From Synechococcus sp. AG-670-A05 (lineage in GTDB: Bacteria > Cyanobacteriota > Cyanobacteriia > PCC-6307 > Cyanobiaceae), in contig QCSJ01000004.1 in NCBI GenBank assembly GCA_003211535.1, positions 1 to 57,783 on the forward strand: a stretch of DNA of 57,783 nt, read 5' to 3'. Positions 1 to 8,708 of the stretch are shown here, one piece after another. The position numbers were made by a program, and so were the translations under genes. The notes beneath the pieces are model-generated. The model did not search any database and was not told the DNA's origin. It saw only the letters and a list, made by a program, of their open reading frames with translations. Each line of letters begins with the position of its first letter. Position 1 is the first letter of the stretch.

Positions 1-89
1 GGCGCCTGGTAGTAGTGCGCCAGGATCACGGCATTGCGCTCCTGCCGGAGTCGGTAGATCGCCGCAACTAGGGCGGTGTCAGCGCTCAT
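1..89 (-). CDS. nadA: Quinolinate synthase NadA, N-terminal fragment cut by the window edge
   Basis: The minus strand opens with ATG at 89 and reads without a stop to the window edge, giving about 29 residues that include ERNAVILAHYYQ. This matches the start of the first NadA domain, where family members carry a conserved ILAHYYQ segment. NadA condenses iminoaspartate with dihydroxyacetone phosphate to make quinolinate for NAD synthesis, using a 4Fe-4S cluster. The cluster cysteines lie outside the window, so integrity cannot be judged. The gene is divergent from the metallophosphatase. The call rests on a short but distinctive motif. Confidence 0.75.
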   Translation of the reverse strand, partial: MSADTALVAAIYRLRQERNAVILAHYYQA

Positions 90-131
90 CGGAGATGGAC
101 GGGCAGGATAGGTCCAGCCTAGGCATCTGCT

Positions 132-989
132 CTGACGCATCTCCGTCTTGCGATCGCAGGAGATCTGCACGGCGCCTGGGGGGCGGAAGATGAGCTTCTC
201 TTGCAACAGCTTCACCCCGACGCCGTTCTGTTCGTTGGTGATCTCAGTGATGGGGATCTGCGGTTGACCCGCCGCATCCGTTCACTGCCTTACCCCATGG
301 CCGTGATCCTTGGGAACCACGATCGGGGACTGGACCACAGCGGGGGTGTTCTGCGCCAGCAACTTGCCCTTCTTGATGGTGTTCATTGCGCTTGGCAACG
401 GCTCCGACTCGACCCTGTGCCGCTGTCGATCGTGGGGGGACGTCCCTGCAGTTCCGGCGGGGGCTTTCAGTTGTCCAAAGCCGTTCAGGCCGTTTACGGA
501 CCTGTGTCTCTGGAGGAATCCGTTCAGCGGATCACATCAGCGGCTGCCGAGGTTCCTGTTGAACAGCCTTTGGTGGTGATGGCCCACTGCGGCCCCACCG
601 GTCTCGGTTCGGATCCCGCCAGCCCCTGCGGTCGCGATTGGAAAACCCCAGCCCTGGACTGGGGCGATCAGGACCTGGCTCTGGCCCTCGATCGCATCGC
701 CCGCCAGCGCGTTCCCGATCTGGTGGTTTTCGGCCATATGCATCACCAGCTCAAACGAGGCTCTGGACTGCGTCAGAGCCTTTTGCGTGACCGACGTGGC
801 ACTTCATACCTCAATGCCGCCTGTGTCCCTCGCAGCGGTCGCGATGCCGCAAACAATCAGTTGCTGCATCTGTCCTGGGTTGAGTTCGAAGGGCCTGTTC
901 TTACGCACCTCAGCCACCGCTGGTATCGACCAGACGGCCAACTGATGTATCAGGAGATGCTGCCTCGCCAGGAGCCTAAGGCGTGCTGA
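132..989 (+). CDS. Calcineurin-like metallophosphatase (TIGR04168-type), probable non-ATG start
   Basis: The protein has the metallophosphatase signature in order: GDLHG, VGDLSDGD, GNHDR, MAHCGPTG and GHMHH, which bind two metal ions in this superfamily. The first standard start (TTG 201) lies downstream of GDLHG and would delete a metal-binding Asp and His. The same frame stays open upstream to a TAG at 120-122 but contains no ATG, GTG or TTG there. I therefore place the start at CTG 132, which has AGG eight bases before it. The substrate is unknown; cyanobacterial relatives form a conserved uncharacterised family. The end overlaps the next gene by 7 bases, suggesting coupling. Confidence 0.8.
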   Translation: MTHLRLAIAGDLHGAWGAEDELLLQQLHPDAVLFVGDLSDGDLRLTRRIRSLPYPMAVILGNHDRGLDHSGGVLRQQLALLDGVHCAWQRLRLDPVPLSIVGGRPCSSGGGFQLSKAVQAVYGPVSLEESVQRITSAAAEVPVEQPLVVMAHCGPTGLGSDPASPCGRDWKTPALDWGDQDLALALDRIARQRVPDLVVFGHMHHQLKRGSGLRQSLLRDRRGTSYLNAACVPRSGRDAANNQLLHLSWVEFEGPVLTHLSHRWYRPDGQLMYQEMLPRQEPKAC

Positions 990-2071
990 TCTACGTCTGC
1001 AGCAGCAGCCATGGCTTCGGCCATGCCGCCAGGGATGCGGCTGTGCTTAAGCAGCTGCGCCGGCTTCGCCCCGACTGGCGTCTGGTGATGAGTTCGCAAG
1101 TCAGACCTGGCTTTCTGTCGCTGCTGCTGGGGGATGGGGAGATCGAACAACGACCCTGCCGCTGGGACGTGGGGATGGTGCAGGCGGATGCCCTCGGGTC
1201 CGACCCATCCGCCACGCTGACCTCCCTGGCCGAATTGGATGCCCGATTGGCGTGGGAGATTCAATTAGAAGCGCGCTGGATCCGCGAGCAGGGGCTGCCG
1301 GTTTTGATCCTGGGAGATATCCCCCCCGCTGCGGCGCAGCTGGCTGCAGCCGTCGATGCTCCCCTGGTCTGGATGAGCAATTTCGGCTGGGATGCGATCT
1401 ACCGGCCCTTTGGCGGTGCGTTTGAGCTGTTTGCGGAGCGGGCTCTGGAGTCCTACCGATGCGGGCAGTTTTTGTTGCGCTGCCCCTTTGACCTGGCCAT
1501 GGACTGGGGGCTGCCGGAACAACGGCTGGACCTGGTCTGCAGCAGCCCGAGGCCATTGCCGATCGCGCTCCGAGGAGCACTGGCGGCCCTGGATCAACCC
1601 ATCATCCAGGTGGGTTTCGGCGGCATGGGCCTGGATCTGGATCCGCAATTGTTCGCCCAATGGCCGGATCATCACTTCCTGATGGCCTGTCCGCCTGATC
1701 CAGGATCGTCGGCACGCCTGGTCGGAATCCCCAACCTGACACTCCTGCCTGAGGGGGTGCGTCCCCTGGATGCATTTCCCTTCTGCGAACGACACCTTGG
1801 CAAACCGGGCTTTAGCACCTTCTGTGAGGCCTTGTCGCTGGACCTCGGCCTGCATGTGGTGGAGCGTCGAGATTTCGCTGAGGTCAGTGCCTTGATGCAT
1901 GGGTTGGCTCGGCATGGACGTCACCGACAGCTGAGTCGCGCGCAGCTCATGGGTGGTGACTGGCAACTGGACCAACCGCTGTTGCCGGCCGAAGCGGAAC
2001 CACTGGCGGCTGATGGCGCGCTGCAGGCCGCCGAACAGCTGATCCGGATTGGCGACCCATTGCGTAATTAA
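983..2071 (+). CDS. MurG-like (GT28-type) glycosyltransferase, unknown acceptor
   Basis: The 362-residue protein starts at GTG 983, inside the tail of the metallophosphatase gene. Its N-terminus has a glycine/histidine segment (SSSHGFGHAARDA) like the acceptor-side loop of GT28/MurG-type enzymes. The second half has IIQVGFGGMG and the donor-site-like HLGKPGFSTFCEAL. No signal peptide or membrane segment is evident, so it is probably cytoplasmic or peripheral. It lacks the clear features of MurG itself, so the sugar and acceptor are unknown. Coupling to a phosphatase could mean a shared pathway, but that is inference. Confidence 0.65.
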   Translation: MLIYVCSSSHGFGHAARDAAVLKQLRRLRPDWRLVMSSQVRPGFLSLLLGDGEIEQRPCRWDVGMVQADALGSDPSATLTSLAELDARLAWEIQLEARWIREQGLPVLILGDIPPAAAQLAAAVDAPLVWMSNFGWDAIYRPFGGAFELFAERALESYRCGQFLLRCPFDLAMDWGLPEQRLDLVCSSPRPLPIALRGALAALDQPIIQVGFGGMGLDLDPQLFAQWPDHHFLMACPPDPGSSARLVGIPNLTLLPEGVRPLDAFPFCERHLGKPGFSTFCEALSLDLGLHVVERRDFAEVSALMHGLARHGRHRQLSRAQLMGGDWQLDQPLLPAEAEPLAADGALQAAEQLIRIGDPLRN

Positions 2072-2278
2072 TTGAGAAAAATAAAAAAATGACTCAAGGG
2101 CGACATTTTGCCGCTGCTGATGCGATGGGCAATATGTTGACAGGCATACATGCCTATTGCTCTTGCATTCGTCTTCGACAAAATTAAAAAGAAAAATATA
2201 TTCTTTTTCCTCTACCGAAAATAATTATCCGCTTCTAATTGCTTCGGCTTCAGTGTATCTATTTCCTGAATACTTTTG
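2072..2278. other. AT-rich intergenic region upstream of the GH104 gene
   Basis: This stretch of about 200 bases is much richer in A and T than its neighbours, with runs such as AAAAATAAAAAAAT and AAAATTAAAAAG. It probably holds the 3' end of the upstream transcript and the promoter of the lysozyme-like gene. I cannot fix a -10/-35 pair. A 32-codon ORF at 2089-2187 has no recognisable features. Confidence 0.4.
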
Positions 2279-3007
2279 ATGGCTATCCACGCTCTGATCG
2301 TTCGCAAATCGTTCGTAGCGGCCATCATCGCTGGATCCATTCCGCTGTTTGCATCACCCACCCCCTCGTCGGCAACGCTTCTCCCTCCGGATTCCCGAGC
2401 TCAGCTGCTGAGCGAGCACGATGCAGTTCCGTCTCGGGCCATCCCCTACGTGATCACTCCGGAACGTCGTGCCATGCTCAACACTATTCGCTTCGCGGAA
2501 GGCACCTGGAAAGGTGGTCTCGACGTCGGTTATCGAGTGATGTTCGGCGGAGGACTGATGCCTTCCCTCGACCGTCATCCCAACCGCGTGATTTACCGAT
2601 CGCGCTACGCCAGTGCCGCAGCAGGTGCCTACCAGTTCATGCCGTTCACCTGGAACCTGGTGAAGCGCAGCATCGGCGTGCGCGGGTTCGGACCTGAAGC
2701 GCAGGACCAGGGCGCGTTGTTTCTGATTCAGCGGCGCAAGGCTCTCGGCCTTACCGATGCAGGAACCCTCACCCCGGTGCTCACGTCCATGCTGGCGCCG
2801 GAATGGGCATCCTTCCCCACCCTTGCCGGGCGCAGTTTTTATGGGCAGCCCGTCAAGAAGTATTCGAATCTTCGCTCCTTTTACAACGTGAATCTGGTGG
2901 AGCTGCGTCGGATCCGTGATCTCAAGCGCCAACAGCTGGCTCTAAACGTGTCTCCACCGCCTGCCATCTGTACTAGGTCCCGCATCGCCTGCGCGACTCA
3001 GCTCTGA
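2279..3007 (+). CDS. Exported lysozyme-like muramidase/transglycosylase, GH104 type
   Basis: The protein has an N-terminal signal-like segment (basic start, then VAAIIAGSIPLFASPTPSSA). A lambda-lysozyme-like domain follows, with RFAEGTW supplying the probable catalytic Glu, then a YRSRYASAAAGAYQF segment and QFMPFTW. GH104 enzymes cleave the MurNAc-GlcNAc bond of peptidoglycan. About 242 residues fits a single catalytic domain with a leader. I chose ATG 2279 over the adjacent TTG 2276. It stands alone with no phage genes nearby, so it is probably a host wall-remodelling enzyme, though the fold is shared with phage endolysins. Confidence 0.75.
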   Translation: MAIHALIVRKSFVAAIIAGSIPLFASPTPSSATLLPPDSRAQLLSEHDAVPSRAIPYVITPERRAMLNTIRFAEGTWKGGLDVGYRVMFGGGLMPSLDRHPNRVIYRSRYASAAAGAYQFMPFTWNLVKRSIGVRGFGPEAQDQGALFLIQRRKALGLTDAGTLTPVLTSMLAPEWASFPTLAGRSFYGQPVKKYSNLRSFYNVNLVELRRIRDLKRQQLALNVSPPPAICTRSRIACATQL

Positions 3008-3016
3008 GAGGCTCCT

Positions 3017-3823
3017 TCAGCTTTCCGGCTCCTCGTTTAGGCGTCGACCCACCGTTGCCTGGGCAATGAGATAAGCGACAACGGCGCCGGCTAGGAAACC
3101 CACACCGTTTCGCACAATCGGCAGGATGTCGGAGGTGCGTGTGATCACCGGCGCGATGCCGAACACACCGAACAACATCAGCCAGAGCGGGGAGAGCAGT
3201 AGCAACCAGGCCCACGCCACCGCTTCCCCTTCTTTGCGTGGGTAGGCCGCAAATCCAGCGATCAGGCCACCGACGGCGGAGGTGGTGAAGGTCCACAGCC
3301 ATTGCTCCAGAGGAAGCCCTGGCACCACCTGGCATCCTCCCCGTTCCAGACACACCTCAACCGCATTCAGAGCATCGATGATTGCGCCATCCTCGCCGTG
3401 GTCCTTGACGTAGTACTGGTTGCCGAAACGCGTTTGCAGCTCGACCCAGTAGGTGCGAGGCATCAGCGCAAAAAAAGCGTCGCCCACATTGAAGTTGAGC
3501 AGGTTGCCGCCCCGGGGGTCCGCGACCAACAGAAGACTGCTTTCATCAAGCCCCCAGAATTCCTTCACGGCACGTCCAGGCGTGCGTTCGTACTGGGTCA
3601 GAACCCGCACCTTCCATCCCGTGGACTCCTCTACTTGATTAAGCCTCTTCTCCAGATTGATGCGTTGGGGATCCGTGAAGGCCTTGGCGAGATCAATAAC
3701 CGGCGTCGGGTGATCCGGCAGCAGTTCGGGATTGGCGTAGGCGTGAGCTGGGAGGGCTCCCGACAGGGCGATCAGGGTTGTCAGCAGCACGGCCCACAGC
3801 CCTGCGATGCGATGTGTTCCCAT
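3017..3823 (-). CDS. TPM-domain membrane protein, Psb32-like
   Basis: The start at ATG 3823 (MGTHRIAGLW) opens a signal peptide ending near PAHAYA; the longer ORF start would put about 39 polar residues before it. A TPM domain follows (TPVIDLAKAFTDPQRINLEKRL, then GWKVRVLTQYERTPG and LLLVADPRGGNLLNFNVGDAFF). The C-terminal third has two or three hydrophobic helices. The order leader, lumenal TPM domain and membrane helices matches cyanobacterial Psb32, which protects photosystem II from photodamage and aids repair. Location is probably the thylakoid membrane facing the lumen. It is convergent with the GH104 gene and divergent from the methyltransferase. Confidence 0.78.
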   Translation of the reverse strand: MGTHRIAGLWAVLLTTLIALSGALPAHAYANPELLPDHPTPVIDLAKAFTDPQRINLEKRLNQVEESTGWKVRVLTQYERTPGRAVKEFWGLDESSLLLVADPRGGNLLNFNVGDAFFALMPRTYWVELQTRFGNQYYVKDHGEDGAIIDALNAVEVCLERGGCQVVPGLPLEQWLWTFTTSAVGGLIAGFAAYPRKEGEAVAWAWLLLLSPLWLMLFGVFGIAPVITRTSDILPIVRNGVGFLAGAVVAYLIAQATVGRRLNEEPES

Positions 3824-3854
3824 AGAGCTGCTGTAGTGGCGGGCATTCTCTCCA

Positions 3855-5036
3855 ATGGATCCGACAGTTGCGGACTGTCCGTCTTGGTTGGCAACGCTTC
3901 TCCACCAGGCCAGTGGGACGGTTCCCTTCCGGCAATTCATGGACTGGGCTCTGCATCATCCAGAGCACGGTTATTACGGATCCGGCCGGGTTCAGATCGG
4001 CCCTCAGGGTGATTTCGCGACGTCTCCATCGCTGGGCCCAGATTTCGCGACCCTGCTCGGTCGTCAACTCATCGATCTCCTGCGCACCCTGCCGGATCAG
4101 ACAGGGCGATTGTCGTTGGTGGAGGTGGGACCAGGGGAGGGCGATCTCGCGGCTGATCTGCAGGCCGTGCTGGCCCGTCATGCTCCTGATTTAATTGAAC
4201 GCTGTGAGCTAGTCCTGGTCGAACGCAGCGCATGCCTTCGCCAACGCCAGCAGCATCGATTGGAGGGGATTGGCGGCTGTCCGGTGCGCTGGTGCGCGAT
4301 CGAGGAGCTTCAAGCTGCACCCGTTCAAGGCGTCGTGCTTGCCCATGAACTGCTAGATGCCTTTCCCGTGGATCGCCTGGTGCTCCATCAGGGTGAGCTC
4401 CAACTTCAGGGCGTGCGTCTTCAGCAACAAAATCAGCTGGATTGGACAGCACTTGCCATTCCGGCACCACTGCAGAAGGAGCTGGAGAGCAGTGGGATTG
4501 TTCTGCCCCCGCCCGGCAGCGACGACGGTTGGACGACGGAATGGCACAGCACCCTGCGGCCGTGGTTGGAATCGCTTGCTTCATCGGTGACCGACGGCGC
4601 CCTGCTGGTGATCGATTACGCCCTTGAGGCTTCCCGCTACTACACCGCCCGCCGGTCGGAGGGGACCCTCATGGCGTACTGCAAGGGCATAGCGGGGCTG
4701 AATCCTCTGGTCCATGCTGGGGAACAGGACCTCACCGCCCATCTCTGCATCGAGACCCTGACCCAGGCCGCTGCGCACTACGGTTGGCAACTGCAGGATC
4801 AGAGACGTCAGGGGGAGGCGCTGCTTGCCTTGGGTCTGGCGAGCGATCTGCATGCGCTGCAACAGTTGCCCGCCACGGAACTGGCCCAGGCACTGAAACG
4901 GAGAGAGACCTTGTTGCGACTGGTGGACCCAGCCGCCCTCGGTGACTTCCACTGGCTTCTTTACAGCCGCGGTGCTGGTGCGGATCGACTCAGCCTTGCA
5001 ACTGGTCCAGACAACGCAGGATCTCGTCCCGGTTGA
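3855..5036 (+). CDS. SAM-dependent methyltransferase of the MidA/NDUFAF7 (DUF185) family
   Basis: The 393-residue protein has the MidA N-terminal pattern ([19 protein letters not shown], then [14 protein letters not shown]) and a SAM-binding motif, [14 protein letters not shown]. Mitochondrial NDUFAF7 dimethylates an arginine of a complex I subunit; in cyanobacteria an NDH-1 substrate is possible but unproven. The last 47 bases overlap the end of aroB on the opposite strand, so both C-termini share DNA. Family assignment is firm and the substrate is unknown. Confidence 0.85.
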   Translation: MDPTVADCPSWLATLLHQASGTVPFRQFMDWALHHPEHGYYGSGRVQIGPQGDFATSPSLGPDFATLLGRQLIDLLRTLPDQTGRLSLVEVGPGEGDLAADLQAVLARHAPDLIERCELVLVERSACLRQRQQHRLEGIGGCPVRWCAIEELQAAPVQGVVLAHELLDAFPVDRLVLHQGELQLQGVRLQQQNQLDWTALAIPAPLQKELESSGIVLPPPGSDDGWTTEWHSTLRPWLESLASSVTDGALLVIDYALEASRYYTARRSEGTLMAYCKGIAGLNPLVHAGEQDLTAHLCIETLTQAAAHYGWQLQDQRRQGEALLALGLASDLHALQQLPATELAQALKRRETLLRLVDPAALGDFHWLLYSRGAGADRLSLATGPDNAGSRPG

Positions 5037-6105
5037 TGTTGTCTCTGATCTCCACATGGCCGATTGCTGTGGGCAGGACGAATCGCAAACGACCATCCTT
5101 CACTTTCTTATCTCCCTGAAGCGTGTGCAGCACTGCATACGGATCAAGGTCCGGCCAGGCATTCGGCAGCCCGCAGCGCTGGATCAGTTGTTTCTGGCGC
5201 TTGGCATCTTTCGCGGTCCAGCTGCCGCGGTTCAAGGCCAGCTGACCGACCGCCACCATCCCGATCGCCACCGCCTCGCCGTGCAGCCAGGTGCCATATC
5301 CACAAAGGGTTTCCACCACATGGCCAAAGGTGTGGCCGTAGTTGAGAACGGCCCGCAATCCACCTTCCCGTTCATCCGCTGCAACCACCCGAGCCTTGGC
5401 CGCTGCCGATCGTTCCAGAATGGTTTCGAGCCGATCACTGCCAAGTCCAGCGGCTGAGTCGGGTGCAGGCCCCTCCTCCAGGCTCTGGAACAGTTCGTCA
5501 TCGCCAAGGATTCCGTACTTAATCACTTCCGCCATACCGGCCCTGAACTCGCGTACAGGCAAGGTGCTGAGGGTATCTGGGTCGATCATCACCAGGCTCG
5601 GCTGGTGAAAGGCACCGATCAGGTTCTTACCGCCGGGATGGTTCACCCCCGTTTTGCCGCCAATGGCGGCATCGACCATCGCCAGAAGGGTTGTGGGGAC
5701 CTGAATTACACGGATCCCACGCAGCCAGGTGGCGGCAGCGAAGCCGGTCATGTCTCCGACAACACCACCACCCAAAGCAAGCATCAACGAGCTGCGATCC
5801 AAACGATGTTCAAAGGCGGCGTCGTGGATGGAGGCCACCGTGGCTGGCGTTTTCCGGTCCTCCCCGGCATCAATCACCAGCAGGTCAGCGTTGAAGCCCT
5901 GCTGTTGAAGGCTCTGCAGGCACACCTCGCCGTAAGGGTCCGCCACGTCAGGGTTACTGATCACCAGGATCCGGCGGCCAGGCTGAATTCCCGCTGCCAG
6001 AAGTTCTTCACCGAGGCGGTTCAGGCCACCGGCACCGATCACCACCTCATAGGGGTTGTGTTCCAGCGTGACGGAGATCCGACGCAGGGTTGGTGAGGCG
6101 ACCAT
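4990..6105 (-). CDS. aroB: 3-dehydroquinate synthase
   Basis: AroB converts DAHP to 3-dehydroquinate in the shikimate pathway, using NAD and a divalent metal. Visible signatures are the NAD-site glycine motif [40 protein letters not shown], and the metal-site histidines in [11 protein letters not shown] and [11 protein letters not shown]. About 371 residues is the normal length. I prefer ATG 6105 ([10 protein letters not shown]); GTG 6129 adds eight residues and cannot be excluded, as neither has a clear ribosome binding site. It converges with and overlaps the methyltransferase gene. Confidence 0.95.
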   Translation of the reverse strand: MVASPTLRRISVTLEHNPYEVVIGAGGLNRLGEELLAAGIQPGRRILVISNPDVADPYGEVCLQSLQQQGFNADLLVIDAGEDRKTPATVASIHDAAFEHRLDRSSLMLALGGGVVGDMTGFAAATWLRGIRVIQVPTTLLAMVDAAIGGKTGVNHPGGKNLIGAFHQPSLVMIDPDTLSTLPVREFRAGMAEVIKYGILGDDELFQSLEEGPAPDSAAGLGSDRLETILERSAAAKARVVAADEREGGLRAVLNYGHTFGHVVETLCGYGTWLHGEAVAIGMVAVGQLALNRGSWTAKDAKRQKQLIQRCGLPNAWPDLDPYAVLHTLQGDKKVKDGRLRFVLPTAIGHVEIRDNINRDEILRCLDQLQG

Positions 6106-6165
6106 GGGGCGTTCAGCCGATGCCACCACTCTGCCGGGCGGAGAAGGTGAACCCGCCGTAACCTC

Positions 6166-7059
6166 ATGCCAGTGACCGCTGAAACGTTGCGCCGCAGTCT
6201 TGTTGCCTGGGCGTTTCTGTCACCGGCCCTGGTCCTGATCAGTCTTTCGGTCCTGGTCCCTGCGCTGATGGCTCTGCTGATGAGCTTCACCTCTTCCGGC
6301 CTGGACGTGAGCGAGCCACTCCGCTTCGTAGGACTGGCCAACCTGCAGCGGCTTCTGTTGGATCCGATGGTGCTGCGGGTGCTGATTAACACGTTTTTGT
6401 ATCTCTTCGGCGTGGTTCCGCCGATTGTTCTCGGCTCACTGGCCTTGGCGGTTCTAGTGAACCGTTGCCTGCCCGGCAGTCATCTAATGCGCGGCGCTTT
6501 CTACACACCGGTGCTGGTGTCGATCGTGGTGGCGGCTATAGCCTTCCGTTGGCTCTATGCCGAAAACGGTCTGATCAACGGTTGGCTCGTCGCGTTGATT
6601 GGCCCGTCGTTCACCCCCATCGGTTTTCTGACGTCACCACAGCTCGCCTTGCCGGCCGTGATGATGGTGACCTTGTGGAAAGGTCTCGGTTATTACATGG
6701 TGATTTTCCTGGCGGGATTGCAGGGCATCCCCAAGGAGCTGTACGAGGCGGCTGAACTTGACGGCAGTGAGGGCTGGCGTCAGCACGTGGACATCACCCT
6801 GCCCATCCTTCGTCCCTACGTCTTATTGGTGGCGGTGGTTTCATCCATTGCTGCCACGAAGGTGTTCGAGGAGGTGTTTCTGATGACCCAGGGAGGACCT
6901 GCTGATTCAACACGGACCATCGTTTACTACGTCTACGACCAGGCCTTCGCCGAACTGGAGATCAGTTATGCCTGCACCCTCGGGCTGGCACTTTTCCTGA
7001 TGGTGATGCTGTTCACCTTGGTGCGACTGGCCTTCAGTGGAGATCGAGCTCTGATTTAG
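6166..7059 (+). CDS. Sugar-type ABC transporter permease (UgpA/MalF-like), without local partners
   Basis: The 297-residue protein has about six hydrophobic segments and an EAA loop ([23 protein letters not shown]) that docks to the ATPase in this permease class. It resembles UgpA/MalF/LacF subunits. No binding protein, second permease or ATPase sits beside it; the neighbours are aroB and purK. It must pair with subunits encoded elsewhere, possibly including the GgtA ATPase 20 kb away (speculative). The start at ATG 6166 is 60 bases from the divergent aroB start. Confidence 0.85.
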   Translation: MPVTAETLRRSLVAWAFLSPALVLISLSVLVPALMALLMSFTSSGLDVSEPLRFVGLANLQRLLLDPMVLRVLINTFLYLFGVVPPIVLGSLALAVLVNRCLPGSHLMRGAFYTPVLVSIVVAAIAFRWLYAENGLINGWLVALIGPSFTPIGFLTSPQLALPAVMMVTLWKGLGYYMVIFLAGLQGIPKELYEAAELDGSEGWRQHVDITLPILRPYVLLVAVVSSIAATKVFEEVFLMTQGGPADSTRTIVYYVYDQAFAELEISYACTLGLALFLMVMLFTLVRLAFSGDRALI

Positions 7060-7113
7060 AGGTCAGCTGCTCCATTGAGTGGCAAGCTGCGAAGGATTTC
7101 GCACCCACGGGGA

Positions 7114-8277
7114 ATGACCACCACGGCCGAGATGATCGGTGTCGTCGGCGGCGGCCAGCTCGCCCGCATGATGGTGGAGGCTGCTGCAGCTCGCCAGGTG
7201 GCCGTAGCGGTTCAAACTGCTGCCGCGGACGATCCCGCCTGTGCCGGTGCATCCCGTCAAGTTGCAGCGGATCCCCGCGATGTGGCTGGAACCCGTCAAT
7301 TGGTGGTGGGCTGCCAAGGGATCACGTTCGAAAACGAGTGGGTCAACATCGATGCCCTTACTCCTCTGGAGCAGCTGGGAGTGCGGTTCCGACCGGCCCT
7401 CGCCGCCCTCACCCCTCTGGTCAACAAGCTGTCGCAGCGGCAGCTGTTGTCTGATCTTTCAATTGTCACGCCACCGTGGTGTCCTTTGAGTCAGATCTCC
7501 CCGGCTCAGCCAGTCTTGCCTCAGGGGTGGTCTTTTCCGGTGATGGCGAAAGTGGCCCACGGCGGATACGACGGCAAGGGGACCGTAGTTGTGGAGTGCG
7601 TTGAAGACCTGGCCCGCCTAATCCGTGCTGTGGAGAGCGATGAGTGGTTGCTGGAGTCCTGGGTGACATACGAGCGGGAGCTGGCGCTGGTGGTGAGTCG
7701 TGATGCGCAAGGAAGGGTGCGCAGCTTCCCCCTTGTGGAAACTCACCAAAGTCAGCAAGTCTGTGACTGGGTTCTGGCTCCGGCCGCAGTGGATCAAGGG
7801 GTCGAAGCGCAGGCCTACAACGTCGCCGCCTCCCTGCTGACCAAACTCAATTACGTAGGGGTTCTGGCCCTGGAGTTTTTCTTCGGTCCCGACGGTCTGC
7901 AGGTGAACGAAGTGGCTCCAAGAACCCACAATTCTGGCCACTATTCGATCGAAGCCTGCAGCAGCAGTCAATTCGACCAGCAGGTGTGCATCGCTGCCGG
8001 TCTGCCGGTTCCTGCTCCTGAATTCACCAGCAATGGCGCCTTGATGGTGAACCTGCTGGGGCTTGAGACCCCCATCACGCCGCTTCAACAAAGATTGGAT
8101 GCCTTGACAGCTCTACCCGATGCGCACCTGCACTGGTATGGCAAGTCACCGGAAACACAGGGTCGCAAGCTCGGTCACGTGACCGTTCTTTTGCCGGGGC
8201 CTGATGCGAAAGATCGTGAGCAGCAAGCCCAGTCCGCACTGGAGCTGATTCGCGAGATCTGGCCATCCCCCGGTTGA
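7114..8277 (+). CDS. purK: 5-(carboxyamino)imidazole ribonucleotide synthase
   Basis: PurK makes N5-CAIR from AIR, ATP and bicarbonate in purine synthesis. The protein shows the N-terminal GVVGGGQLARMM, the ATP-grasp segment VAHGGYDGKGTVVV, and NEVAPRTHNSGHYSIEAC, all diagnostic of PurK. The track starts at TTG 7075, but the conserved N-terminus fits ATG 7114 or ATG 7132 better; I used 7114 (387 aa). It is followed at once by a candidate 6S RNA gene, an arrangement reported in other cyanobacteria. Confidence 0.94.
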   Translation: MTTTAEMIGVVGGGQLARMMVEAAAARQVAVAVQTAAADDPACAGASRQVAADPRDVAGTRQLVVGCQGITFENEWVNIDALTPLEQLGVRFRPALAALTPLVNKLSQRQLLSDLSIVTPPWCPLSQISPAQPVLPQGWSFPVMAKVAHGGYDGKGTVVVECVEDLARLIRAVESDEWLLESWVTYERELALVVSRDAQGRVRSFPLVETHQSQQVCDWVLAPAAVDQGVEAQAYNVAASLLTKLNYVGVLALEFFFGPDGLQVNEVAPRTHNSGHYSIEACSSSQFDQQVCIAAGLPVPAPEFTSNGALMVNLLGLETPITPLQQRLDALTALPDAHLHWYGKSPETQGRKLGHVTVLLPGPDAKDREQQAQSALELIREIWPSPG

Positions 8278-8299
8278 ATTCAGTCCTAAGCTAAAAAAC

Positions 8300-8490
8300 G
8301 AACTGCTGTGTTGGTGACGGCCTTTTTCTAGTGCTCTGATCTGACTCTCTTTCGACTTGGGGAGACTGTCGTGACGGTGCCGTAGACCGGCCATGCAGCC
8401 GGAAACGAAGCCCCACATTGTCTCCCCTTCTGGTTCTTCCAGGTCGACCACTGGGGCTCGCACGGCATGGCGGTTCACCACTATTGATGA
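8300..8490 (+). ncRNA. ssaA: Candidate 6S RNA (6Sa)
   Basis: The region just downstream of purK folds in the 6S pattern. A closing stem TGGTGA/TCACCA (8312-8317 with 8475-8480) is followed by a large open bubble of about 40-47 bases per side, then a perfect inner stem GGGGAGAC/GTCTCCCC (8359-8366 with 8420-8427) and a small hairpin CCGGC/GCCGG near its tip. Length of about 185-190 bases fits. In several cyanobacteria the 6S gene lies beside purK. 6S RNA binds RNA polymerase holoenzyme by mimicking an open promoter. Ends are approximate; a TAAGCT at about 8288 could be the -10 element. Confidence 0.6.
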
Positions 8491-8708
8491 TCCTGACGAT
8501 GCAACCAATGCTGGTCGTGATCGTTCTTGGTATGGCTTTGTCAGCGCTTGACCATTCCCTGCCGGATGATTCACAGGTCGCTTGGCGCCATTCTTCCCCA
8601 ATTCTTTCGACTGGCGGACTGAGTCGAGCTACGAGCCAGCTAACCCGAAATCAGAGCGTCGTTCGAGGGTACATGCCGAAAGGCCCGGGGGCCACAGAAC
8701 CTCATTGA
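8487..8708 (+). CDS. Possible small exported protein, 73 aa, unknown
   Basis: An ORF beginning at ATG 8487 (or ATG 8499) encodes a hydrophobic N-terminal stretch (MLVVIVLGMALSALDHSLPD) followed by a polar, Ser/Arg-rich tail. This looks like a short signal peptide or anchor. It ends immediately before the convergent DUF2103 gene, the tight packing expected of real genes here. It begins at the 3' edge of the 6S RNA candidate. No family is recognised, and a chance ORF remains possible. Confidence 0.38.
   Translation: MILTMQPMLVVIVLGMALSALDHSLPDDSQVAWRHSSPILSTGGLSRATSQLTRNQSVVRGYMPKGPGATEPH

Noticed and set aside
150-157. A HIP1 octamer GCGATCGC
   Set aside because: Isolated copy inside coding sequence; no sign of the HIP1 abundance seen in freshwater cyanobacteria.
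2089-2187. A 32-codon ORF in the AT-rich gap before the GH104 gene
   Set aside because: Short, with no coding features, domain or neighbour support.
2239-2697. A 152-aa ORF overlapping the GH104 gene in another frame
   Set aside because: Arg/Ser/His-rich shadow translation; the GH104 frame has a signal peptide and catalytic motif.
8393-8551. A 52-codon plus-strand ORF (starts MQPETKPHIV)
   Set aside because: It lies inside the 6S RNA candidate, covers its inner-stem 3' arm, has no evident ribosome binding site and no recognised family.
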